From assembly GCA_035527835.1 (NCBI GenBank), contig DATKZS010000149.1, positions 1 to 5,933 of the forward strand: DNA of 5,933 bases, written 5' to 3'. Positions 1-5,806 of this stretch are shown piece by piece. The notes beneath the pieces are model-generated. The model had not been told where the DNA came from, did not search any database, and saw nothing but the letters and a program-made list of their open reading frames with translations. How positions within the stretch are numbered: position 1 is the stretch's first letter; every line of letters begins with the position of its first letter. Made by a program: the position numbers and the translations under genes. The stretch is from DATKZS01 sp035527835 [NCBI: bacterium]. GTDB taxonomy: Bacteria; RBG-13-61-14.

Positions 1-201
1 CCCGTCAGCGGGTTCGCCAAGCAGGTTGGAGTCAAGGCGATGCGTCTTTTTCCGAGACTTGCCGCCAAGAAACATCCGGTTTTACTTGGCGAACCTTGGC
101 GCTCTTCGCGTCTTGGCGTTTTTCTTGATGTCTATTTTGGAGAAGTATGGCATTTTTGCATTCTCATCCGTGTTGATCCGTGTTCATCCGTGATTAAATA
201 A
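1..201. repeat. Repeat-rich non-coding stretch upstream of the TPR gene
   Basis: I see no convincing gene here. The word CGCCAAG occurs at 15-21 and 63-69, and its reverse complement CTTGGCG at 85-91, 95-101 and 112-118. Bases 11-21 (GGTTCGCCAAG) are an exact inverted repeat of 85-95. At 165-194 there are three tandem 10-base units built on ATCCGTG (CATCCGTGTT, GATCCGTGTT, CATCCGTGAT). From memory, similar phrases recur between genes in many environmental bacterial genomes, which suggests a dispersed intergenic repeat. Its function is unknown. One forward frame is open from base 1 to a stop at 199-201, but it runs through the repeats and has no good start. Confidence 0.5.
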
Positions 202-204
202 AAT

Positions 205-234
205 ATGACAACGCCCTCGCCCTGGTGTTAAAAT
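205..234 (+). promoter_or_regulatory. Possible sigma70-like promoter for the TPR/MBL gene pair
   Basis: ATGACA at 205-210 (one mismatch to TTGACA) lies 18 bases from TAAAAT at 229-234 (one mismatch to TATAAT), in a locally AT-rich patch. A start about seven bases further on would fall almost on the ribosome binding site and leave a leader of only about 11 bases. This is tight, so the call is weak. Confidence 0.3.
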
Positions 235-251
235 GAACTCGGAGGCGGAGG

Positions 252-1316
252 ATGAATAAATGCCGATACTGGTTGGTGCCGGCCATCATGGCCGCGGTCC
301 TGGCCGCCGGCGTGGCGAGGGCCCAGACCTGGACCGAGCTCGATCAGCGGGTCAAGGACCTTTATGCCCAGGGCAAGTACGATGAAGCCGTCGCCGCGGC
401 CAAGCAGGCAATCGCCTCCGCCGAGGAGACCTACGGCCCCGACCACCAGAACACCGCGAAATCGCTTTCCGACCTCGCCTTCCTCTATCGCAAGACCGGG
501 GCCCTGGACCAGGCCGTGCCCTTTTACGAGCGCGCGCTCAAGATCTGGGAGCGCAAGCTCGCCCCCGATGATCCCAACCTGGCCGCCACCATGCTCAACC
601 TGGCCGCGACTTACCAGGAGCTCGGCCGCTATGGCGAAGCCGCGCCGCTATATCAGAAGGCGCTGGAGATCATGGCCAAGGCCTACGGCGCGGACGGCAT
701 CAAGCTCGCGCCCGTCATGCTCGACCTGGCCGCCTGCGAAGAAAAACAGCAAAAATACGCCGACGCGGAAGCGCGTTACCGGCAGGCGCTGGCGGTCCTG
801 GAAAAAAAGCTGGGCCCGGTAAGCCCGGACGTGGCCGACGCGCTCGACCGGCTGGCCGCGCTTTACGTGGCCCAGCGCCGCTTCCCCGAAGCCGAGACGA
901 TCATTGCGCGCTCGCTGGAGATCAACCGGAATTACCGGGGCGGGAACAACGTCAAGGTCGCCGCCGGCCTGAACGAGCTGGCCGGCGTGTACAAGCAGGA
1001 GCGCAAGTGGGACCTCTCCGAGCAGGCCTATGGCCGCGCCATCGCCATCCAGGAAGCGGCCATGGGCAGGGACCATTACCTGGCCGGGGTGTACACCGGA
1101 AACCTCGCCGAGATGTTCCGCGCGCAAGGGCGCTACGCCGCGGCCGAGCCCCTGTTCGATCAGGCCCTGGCCATCCTTGAAAAAGCGCTCGGCAAGGACA
1201 AGCCCGAGGTCGCCGACGTCCTCGATAATTGGGCCAGGCTCTGCCACGATACCGGAAGGCTCCAGCAGGCCAGGAAGCTAGAAAAAAGGGCCGCCGCGAT
1301 CCGGGGCGGAAAATAA
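252..1316 (+). CDS. Exported tetratricopeptide-repeat (TPR) protein
   Basis: A 354-residue protein made almost wholly of TPR units. Residues 1-24 form a Sec-type signal peptide: basic start, hydrophobic core at about 8-21, and an A-R-A site before Q25. The mature protein should be periplasmic or secreted; the N-terminal Cys4 is not in a lipobox. About eight helical-hairpin units follow, at roughly 28-60, 69-102, 111-145, 153-187, 195-229, 237-271, 279-313 and 321-350. Their spacing is about 42 residues, the long form seen in kinesin-light-chain-like TPRs (TPR_10/TPR_12 type), with recurring patterns such as LAxxYxxxGRYxEAxPLYxxAL. No catalytic domain is present, so a scaffolding or protein-binding role is inferred and the partner is unknown. 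The start is supported by the purine-rich GGAGGCGGAG just before the ATG. The metallo-hydrolase gene begins one base after the stop, so the two are probably co-transcribed. Confidence 0.93.
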   Translation: MNKCRYWLVPAIMAAVLAAGVARAQTWTELDQRVKDLYAQGKYDEAVAAAKQAIASAEETYGPDHQNTAKSLSDLAFLYRKTGALDQAVPFYERALKIWERKLAPDDPNLAATMLNLAATYQELGRYGEAAPLYQKALEIMAKAYGADGIKLAPVMLDLAACEEKQQKYADAEARYRQALAVLEKKLGPVSPDVADALDRLAALYVAQRRFPEAETIIARSLEINRNYRGGNNVKVAAGLNELAGVYKQERKWDLSEQAYGRAIAIQEAAMGRDHYLAGVYTGNLAEMFRAQGRYAAAEPLFDQALAILEKALGKDKPEVADVLDNWARLCHDTGRLQQARKLEKRAAAIRGGK

Positions 1317-1317
1317 A

Positions 1318-1983
1318 ATGCCGCCGCCCATCGTGAGAGGCGTCTTCATGGTCGGTGGGTCGGCCCTTTCCGACGACAAGGACGCCGGCGTGTACCTGGT
1401 TGACGGCAAGGACGGCGCGGTGTTGATTGACGCCGGCGCCGGAGACGGGACCGGCGACATCGTCCGCAACATCGGGAAGGCGGGCGTGGACCCGGCACGG
1501 ATCAAGAGCCTCATCCTCACCCACTGCCACGTGGACCACTCCGGCGGCATCCCCGGCCTCCAGAAGCGGCTCGGCGTCCGCACCGTGAGCCACGCGCGCT
1601 GCGCCGAGATCCTCGCCCGCGGCAACGACCCGCGCACCGCCGCGGGCTGGTACGGCATGAAGCTCCCGCCCATCCTTATTGACGAGCCTTTTGACCAGGA
1701 CGAACTCCGGGTCCAACTCGGCGACACCGAGCTCATCTGCATCTTCACGCCCGGCCACTCGCCCGGCTCGATCTCCATCTACATGGACCGCGACGGCATG
1801 CGCGTGCTCTTCGGCCAGGACGTCCACGGCCCGCTCCATCCCGTGCTCGCCTCCGACGCCCGGCTCTACAAGCAAAGCCTCGCCCGCCTCATCGCCCTTC
1901 AGGCCGACGTGCTGTGCGAGGGCCACTTCGGCGTGTTCCGGCCCAAGGCCGAGGTCGAGAGATACATCAGGTCATACTTGTAA
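1318..1983 (+). CDS. Metallo-beta-lactamase-fold hydrolase
   Basis: A 221-residue protein of the MBL superfamily, which uses a one- or two-metal site (usually zinc) to hydrolyse thioesters, esters or lactams. The ligand set looks complete: D38 in LIDAG, H69-x-H71-x-D73-H74 in THCHVDHSGG, H147 in TPGHSPGS, D168 in GQDVHG and H203 in EGHFG. The length and motifs resemble glyoxalase-II-like, hydroxyacylglutathione-hydrolase-type enzymes, but the substrate cannot be read from sequence. There is no signal peptide, so it is probably cytoplasmic, unlike the exported TPR protein one base upstream. A second ATG at 1348 has a GAGAGG at 1335-1340. I keep 1318 because the N-terminal IVRGVFMVGGSALS stretch looks like the conserved first strand of this family. 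A thioesterase role linked to the downstream acyl-CoA operon is possible, but a promoter region separates the two units. Confidence 0.93.
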   Translation: MPPPIVRGVFMVGGSALSDDKDAGVYLVDGKDGAVLIDAGAGDGTGDIVRNIGKAGVDPARIKSLILTHCHVDHSGGIPGLQKRLGVRTVSHARCAEILARGNDPRTAAGWYGMKLPPILIDEPFDQDELRVQLGDTELICIFTPGHSPGSISIYMDRDGMRVLFGQDVHGPLHPVLASDARLYKQSLARLIALQADVLCEGHFGVFRPKAEVERYIRSYL

Positions 1984-2025
1984 CCATTCCTTATTAGATG
2001 GGATTCCATTTGCGGAAATAATCAG

Positions 2026-2054
2026 TTGACATCCGTTGCCACGATGTACTATTA
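2026..2054 (+). promoter_or_regulatory. Probable promoter of the thiolase/DUF35 operon
   Basis: A perfect TTGACA occurs at 2026-2031 in an AT-rich gap. Candidate -10 boxes are TACTAT at 2047-2052 (15-base spacer) and TATTAC at 2050-2055 (18-base spacer), each matching four of six consensus bases. The -35 is convincing and the -10 is ambiguous. The 183-base gap after the MBL gene supports an independent start of transcription here. Confidence 0.45.
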
Positions 2055-2111
2055 CTTAGACTAGTGTGTTGTGTTGATCGGATCGGGCCTGGAATCGGCG
2101 GTAAATTTAAC

Positions 2112-2152
2112 CGGGCATGGAAGTGCCCGCGGCCGGGAGCGCATTCCCGGCC
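2112..2152 (+). promoter_or_regulatory. Two tandem hairpins in the operon leader
   Basis: The first hairpin has a 6-bp stem, CGGGCA (2112-2117) with TGCCCG (2124-2129), and a 6-base loop. The second has a perfect 8-bp stem, GGCCGGGA (2131-2138) with TCCCGGCC (2145-2152), and the loop GCGCAT. One base separates them. The second ends one base before AAAGGAG (2154-2160), the ribosome binding site of thiolase-like gene 1, whose ATG is at 2167. No T-run follows, so these are not classical terminators. Roles in leader stability, translation control or protein binding are possible but not shown. Confidence 0.5.
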
Positions 2153-2166
2153 CAAAGGAGTGAATC

Positions 2167-3318
2167 ATGGCTGAAAGGGTCGCGATTGTGGGCTACGCTC
2201 AATCCCGGCACCAGTTCGACATGCAGATGACGCGTGAGGACATGGTGTTCGAGGTGTGCAAGGCCGCGCTCAGACACGCGGGCATTCTCCGGGAGGAGGT
2301 AGACACGGTGGTGACCGCGTCCACCGACTATTTGGACGGCCGCACCATCTCCAACGTGTTCCTGAGCATGGCGGTGGGCGCGTACTTGAAGGACGAGTCC
2401 AAGGTCGAGGAGGACGGGTCGTTCGCGGCGCTCTACGCGATGATGCGGATCATGTCGGGCGCGCACGAGGTGGCGGTGGTGGAGGCCCACACCCAGGCCT
2501 CGACCTTTAACCCGCACCAGGTGAGCTTCTACACCCTGGACCCGCTCTTTGACCGGCAGGTCGGCGTGATGAACGACGTGGCCGCGGCAGCGATCCAGGC
2601 CCGCATGTACATGGACCGGTTCGGGGCCACCGAGGAGGACCTGGCGATGGTGTCGGTCAAGAACCTGGGCAACGCCGCCTATAACCCCAACGCGCAGCGC
2701 AAGATGGCCGGCCTGTCCGTGGACGAGGTGATGGCGTCAAAGCTCTATTACGATCCGGTGCGCGAGCTGACCATGTCGCCGATCAGCGACGGCGCCTGCG
2801 CGCTGGTGCTGGCAACCGAAAAAAGGGCCCGGCAAATCACGGACCGGCCGGTGTGGATCCAGGGCGTGGGCTTCTGCCATGACGCCTACCTGCGCGACCG
2901 CGATCTCTCCGGGCTCGGCTCGCTTCAGATCGCCGCGGGCAAGGCCTATGACATGGCCGGGATCAAGGAGCCCATGTCCGAGCTCGACTTCGCCGAGGTC
3001 ACCGAGCGCTTCTCGCACGAGGAGCTGATGATCTACGAGGCCCTGGGCCTGTGCGACAAAGGCCGGGGCAAGGCGCTCATTCGATCAGGGGTCACTGACG
3101 CGGGCGGCGAGTTCCCGGTGAACCCGAGCGGGGGCGCGCTGGGGGCCGACCCGGTGTGCGCGACCGGGCTCATCCGGCTGGTGGAAGCGGCCAAGCAGAT
3201 CCGGGGCGAGGCCGACGGTTACCAGATAGAGGACGTGGGCCGAGCCATCGCTCACGGCCAGTTCGGGCTGTGCGCGCAGAAGAACGCCGTGTTTATCCTG
3301 GGAGGTGAGCCATGCTGA
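2167..3318 (+). CDS. Thiolase-like protein 1 (SCP-x/thiolase superfamily), catalytic Cys absent
   Basis: A 383-residue protein of SCP-x-type thiolase length. The fold is shown by the N-terminal VAIVGYAQSRH, the MSGAHEVAVVEAHT strand (about 96-109), SPISDGACALVLA (about 204-216), LDFAEVTERFSHEEL (about 273-287), NPSGGALGADPVCATG (319-334) and a C-terminal AIAHG with H363. True thiolases form an acyl-enzyme on a Cys about 16 residues before the conserved Ser-Gly, here S97-G98; that position is E81, in VEEDG. The histidine of the GHP motif is replaced by D328, and the HDCF-like motif reads TERF (279-282). Automatic annotation would call it acetyl-CoA acetyltransferase, which these changes make doubtful. 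It may be an aldolase-like C-C lyase or a structural subunit acting on an acyl-CoA. AAAGGAG lies six bases before the ATG. Its last seven bases overlap gene 2, so translational coupling is likely. Confidence 0.9.
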   Translation: MAERVAIVGYAQSRHQFDMQMTREDMVFEVCKAALRHAGILREEVDTVVTASTDYLDGRTISNVFLSMAVGAYLKDESKVEEDGSFAALYAMMRIMSGAHEVAVVEAHTQASTFNPHQVSFYTLDPLFDRQVGVMNDVAAAAIQARMYMDRFGATEEDLAMVSVKNLGNAAYNPNAQRKMAGLSVDEVMASKLYYDPVRELTMSPISDGACALVLATEKRARQITDRPVWIQGVGFCHDAYLRDRDLSGLGSLQIAAGKAYDMAGIKEPMSELDFAEVTERFSHEELMIYEALGLCDKGRGKALIRSGVTDAGGEFPVNPSGGALGADPVCATGLIRLVEAAKQIRGEADGYQIEDVGRAIAHGQFGLCAQKNAVFILGGEPC

Positions 3319-4556
3319 ACAATGCCGCGATCATCGGGTGCGGCCAGACCAGGCACTCGAGCAAGCATCGGGAGTGGAACCTGGCGGAGATGGTGGCCGA
3401 GGCCGCGTTCAAGGCCATGGAGGACGCGGAGGTCACGCCGAACGAGGTTGACGCCATCGTGGTCGGGAACATGCAGGGGTTCGGCGGAGTGGCGCAGCCG
3501 GAGATGTGGCTGGGCGACTGGGTCATGGGCGAGCACAAGCCGGTGCTGCGCATCACCACCGGCGGGACCACCGGAGGCTCGGTGGGGCAGGGCGCGTACT
3601 ACTCCGTGGCCTCCGGACTCTACGACACCGTGCTCGCGCTCGCCTGGGAAAAGCACTCGGACAGCAAGGAAGCGGGCGCCACCACCGGACTTTTGCACGT
3701 CGCTCTCGGCAACTTGTTCCACGCCTTTAACTGCGGACTCAGCTTGAAGACCCTGCTCGGCACCACGGCGGTGGGCGCGGCCGCCGGCGTGGCGCTGTAC
3801 CAGGCCAAGTTCTATATGCACCGCTCGGGCTGCCGCATCGAGCACCTGGACATGGTGGCGGCCAAGGCCAGGCGCAATGGGGCCAAGAACCCCTACGCGC
3901 ACCTGCAGATCCCCAACTGCACGCCGGAGGACATCGCGCGGACCGAGATGGTGGCGTACCCCTTCCGCTTCGGCCACATCTGCCCCGCTTCCGACGGGGC
4001 CTCCGCCATCGTGGTGGCATCGGAAAAAACCGCGCGCAAAAAGTGCCGCCAGCCCGCCTGGTTCAAGGGAGTCGCATCCTTCTCCGACGAGGAGAACCAG
4101 ATGCAGAGCGAGAACTACGGAGGCATCGGAGTGCTCGACGCCTCCGAGCAGATGGGCGCCCGCCTCTCCGCCCGGAAGGTCTACAAGCAGGCCGGAATCA
4201 CCGACCCGAAAAAGGAAATAGACCTCGCCGAAATCTACCAGCCCTTCCCCAGCCAGGAGCTCATCTTCGCCGAGAGGCTCGGGCTTTTTGACGAGGGACA
4301 GGCCTGGAAGGGGCTGGAAAAGGGGGAGACCGACATCGCCGGCCGCATCCCCACCGACCTCTCCGGAGGCGTCAACGCCACCAACGCCATCGGCTCCTCC
4401 GCCCTCCAGCGCATCCTCGAATGCGCCCTCCAGATCCAGGGCAAGGCCGGAGAGCACCAGGCCGGAAAAAAGGTCCACAACGCCATTGCCCACGGATGGG
4501 GCGGAGTCACCAACTACGTTACCGTTACCGTGCTGGGCGACCAGCCCAGGGGGTGA
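3312..4556 (+). CDS. Thiolase-like protein 2 (SCP-x/thiolase superfamily), catalytic Cys absent
   Basis: A 414-residue thiolase-fold protein, distinct in sequence from its upstream neighbour. Family landmarks are AAIIGCGQTRHS at the N-terminus, VASGLYDTVLALAWEKHSD (about 99-117), ICPASDGASAIVVASE (about 223-238), IDLAEIYQPFPSQEL (303-317), DLSGGVNATNAIGSS (349-363) and AIAHGWGG (391-398, H394) near the end. The nucleophilic-Cys position, judged by distance to S101-G102, is G85 in the glycine/threonine-rich TTGGTTGG. The GHP histidine is N358, and the HDCF-like motif reads YQPF (309-312). The C-terminal AHGWGG resembles the variant ending of SCP-x/Ltp-type proteins. Y309 is near the active site by motif position and could act in aldolase-like chemistry, but this is speculation. 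The gene starts inside the end of gene 1 with GGAGGTGA at 3301-3308 as ribosome binding site. It probably forms a hetero-oligomer with gene 1 and the DUF35 proteins. Confidence 0.9.
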   Translation: MLNNAAIIGCGQTRHSSKHREWNLAEMVAEAAFKAMEDAEVTPNEVDAIVVGNMQGFGGVAQPEMWLGDWVMGEHKPVLRITTGGTTGGSVGQGAYYSVASGLYDTVLALAWEKHSDSKEAGATTGLLHVALGNLFHAFNCGLSLKTLLGTTAVGAAAGVALYQAKFYMHRSGCRIEHLDMVAAKARRNGAKNPYAHLQIPNCTPEDIARTEMVAYPFRFGHICPASDGASAIVVASEKTARKKCRQPAWFKGVASFSDEENQMQSENYGGIGVLDASEQMGARLSARKVYKQAGITDPKKEIDLAEIYQPFPSQELIFAERLGLFDEGQAWKGLEKGETDIAGRIPTDLSGGVNATNAIGSSALQRILECALQIQGKAGEHQAGKKVHNAIAHGWGGVTNYVTVTVLGDQPRG

Positions 4557-4560
4557 GATC

Positions 4561-5070
4561 ATGAGCGACGGGAAAAAGAAAACTATCGAGACCATGGCCG
4601 TGGAAGGCGACTGGAACGTGGGCGCTTACCAGTTCAAGGCCCCCACGCTCCTGCCCGAGTTCGCGGCCGGGCTGAAGGAAGGAAAACTGATCGGCACGCT
4701 GTGCCGCGGCTGCGGCAAGGTGATCGTGCCGCCGCGCAACATCTGCGGCCGCTGCCACCGCCGCATGGAAGACCGGATCGTGGTCAGCGACAAGGGCACC
4801 ATCTCCGTGTTCGTGATGAGCGAGCCGGTGCAGAAGGACAAGTTCAAGTTGTTCGGCATGGACCCCATTGACATGGGCCTGCTCAAGGAAGGAGAGGTCA
4901 TCATGCCGGTGTTCGTGCGCTTCGACGGCTCCGACTCGAACGTGCACACCGTGCTGATCAACGCGGACCCGAAAGAGGTGCGCGTGGGCATGAGGGTCAA
5001 GGCCGTGTTCGCCAAGGAGCGCAAGGGCGCCTTGAGCGACCTGGAAGGCGTCGAGCCGCTCGAGGAATGA
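4561..5070 (+). CDS. DUF35 zinc-ribbon/OB-fold protein 1
   Basis: A 169-residue DUF35 protein. The usual layout is visible: an N-terminal helical lead (about 28-45, LLPEFAAGLKEGKLIGT), a zinc ribbon with C48-x2-C51 and C62-x2-C65 around the typical VPPRNICGRC, and an OB-fold (about 72-169, starting near SDKGTISVFV). DUF35 proteins partner thiolase-fold enzymes. Known cases are BbsA with the thiolase BbsB in anaerobic toluene degradation, the archaeal thiolase/HMG-CoA synthase complex, and the DUF35 part of ChsH2 with aldolase Ltp2. A role as the partner of one of the upstream thiolase-like proteins is therefore inferred. The frame is open upstream to an ATG at 4288, but that lies inside gene 2. 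The ATG at 4561 is preferred, four bases after gene 2's stop and with AGGGGGTGAG just ahead. Its stop overlaps an ATG at 5067. Confidence 0.92.
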   Translation: MSDGKKKTIETMAVEGDWNVGAYQFKAPTLLPEFAAGLKEGKLIGTLCRGCGKVIVPPRNICGRCHRRMEDRIVVSDKGTISVFVMSEPVQKDKFKLFGMDPIDMGLLKEGEVIMPVFVRFDGSDSNVHTVLINADPKEVRVGMRVKAVFAKERKGALSDLEGVEPLEE

Positions 5071-5081
5071 GGAGACAAGCC

Positions 5082-5549
5082 ATGGATAACATTTCCGAGA
5101 TCGTCAGGGTGCAAAGCATACCGTACACGGTAGGGTTCAACTGGTCGGTGGGCATTCCCATGGAGAAGTTCATCAAGGCGCTGGCCGACAAGAAAATCCT
5201 GGCCTCTAAATGCCCCGGCTGCGGCTATGTGTACACGCCGCCTCGGAACCGCTGCGGCAAGTGCGGCAAGGAAATCGGGACCGCCGACATCATCGAGCTC
5301 TCCGGACAGGCCACTCTCGCCGGCTATACCACCGCCCGGGTCGAGCTCGACGGCGCCGGCAACTGGAAGGACCTGGAAGCGCCGAAGATCATCGGCGCGA
5401 TCAAGCTCGAAGGCGCGGACTCCACCATCTTCATGCCTCTCGAGGGCGTCGCCGCCAAAGCCCTCAAACCGGGCCTCAAACTCAAGCCCGGATGGAGCGA
5501 AAAGACCGAGGGGAAAATCTCCGACCTCAAGTGCTTCAAGCCGGCGTAA
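5082..5549 (+). CDS. DUF35 zinc-ribbon/OB-fold protein 2
   Basis: A 155-residue second DUF35 protein. It has a helical lead (about 27-41, MEKFIKALADKKILA), a zinc ribbon with C44-x2-C47 and C58-x2-C61 (KCPGCGYVYTPPRNRCGKC), and an OB-fold from about 69 onward, ending ISDLKCFKP as is usual for the family. It differs from DUF35 protein 1 over most of its length, so it looks like an old duplicate or a separately recruited partner rather than a recent copy. I place the start at 5082, where AGGAG at 5070-5074 is seven bases upstream. An in-frame ATG at 5067 overlaps the previous stop as ATGA and would add five residues, but its only Shine-Dalgarno-like stretch abuts it. With two thiolase-like and two DUF35 genes in a row, each DUF35 may pair with one thiolase-like subunit. 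No clear terminator follows the stop. Confidence 0.92.
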   Translation: MDNISEIVRVQSIPYTVGFNWSVGIPMEKFIKALADKKILASKCPGCGYVYTPPRNRCGKCGKEIGTADIIELSGQATLAGYTTARVELDGAGNWKDLEAPKIIGAIKLEGADSTIFMPLEGVAAKALKPGLKLKPGWSEKTEGKISDLKCFKPA

Positions 5550-5605
5550 TAGTTGCCCGCAGACTGCAAGAAGCAAAGTGAAAAATTAGTGCTTGTAATG
5601 AAACG

Positions 5606-5798
5606 ATCCTTTTTCAGCGCCAAAGGCGCGGAATTCTCGCCTGGGGTGTGAACCCCAGGAAGGGAGGTCATTCAATCCTTTTTGAGCGCTGAAGGCGCGA
5701 CATAGAACAAGTCCTGACAGCAAGCGAGCTTTATTATGCCGCGCTTTCAGCGCTCTAATGGTTTCCCGACGACGTGTTCCTGGGGTTCACAACCCAGG
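5606..5798. repeat. Nested palindromic intergenic repeat
   Basis: Outer arms: CCTGGGGT-GTGA-ACCCCAGG at 5640-5659, a perfect 8-bp stem with a GNRA-type loop. It recurs in near-exact inverted form at 5779-5798 (CCTGGGGTTCACAACCCAGG). Inner arms: 5681-5704 matches the reverse complement of 5737-5760 at 21 of 24 bases, around the core GAGCGCTGAA. A further partial copy of the inner arm lies at 5606-5631 in direct orientation (22 of 26 bases match 5675-5700), with its own hairpin GCGCC-AAA-GGCGC at 5617-5629. This resembles the dispersed palindromic repeats of many environmental bacteria and may be a REP- or MITE-like element. That identity is inference from memory. Confidence 0.6.
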
Positions 5799-5806
5799 CT
5801 GGAGAA

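Noticed and set aside
165-194. CRISPR-like array
   Set aside because: The units are only 10 bases long and directly adjacent, with no spacers.
1-201. Open forward frame from base 1 to TAA at 199-201, possible tail of an upstream gene
   Set aside because: It reads through the CTTGGCG and ATCCGTG repeats, ends in their last unit, and its product shows no recognisable domain. Repeat DNA that happens to stay open is more likely.
952-1926. Long minus-strand open frame across the TPR and MBL genes
   Set aside because: It is antisense to two genes with clear domains and catalytic motifs. Long antisense frames are expected in GC-rich coding DNA, and the translation has no family features.
4288-4560. 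Upstream extension of DUF35 protein 1 by 91 residues
   Set aside because: The added part is an out-of-frame reading of gene 2, rich in Pro, Ser and Arg. A ribosome binding site and a normal DUF35 N-terminus support the start at 4561.
3252-4595. 447-codon minus-strand open frame opposite thiolase-like gene 2
   Set aside because: It mirrors the codon bias of the + strand gene, has no recognisable domain, and conflicts with a well-supported thiolase-fold protein.
5617-5659. Rho-independent terminator for the operon
   Set aside because: The stems at 5617-5629 and 5640-5659 are strong, but neither is followed by a T-run on the + strand, and they belong to the repeated palindromic element.
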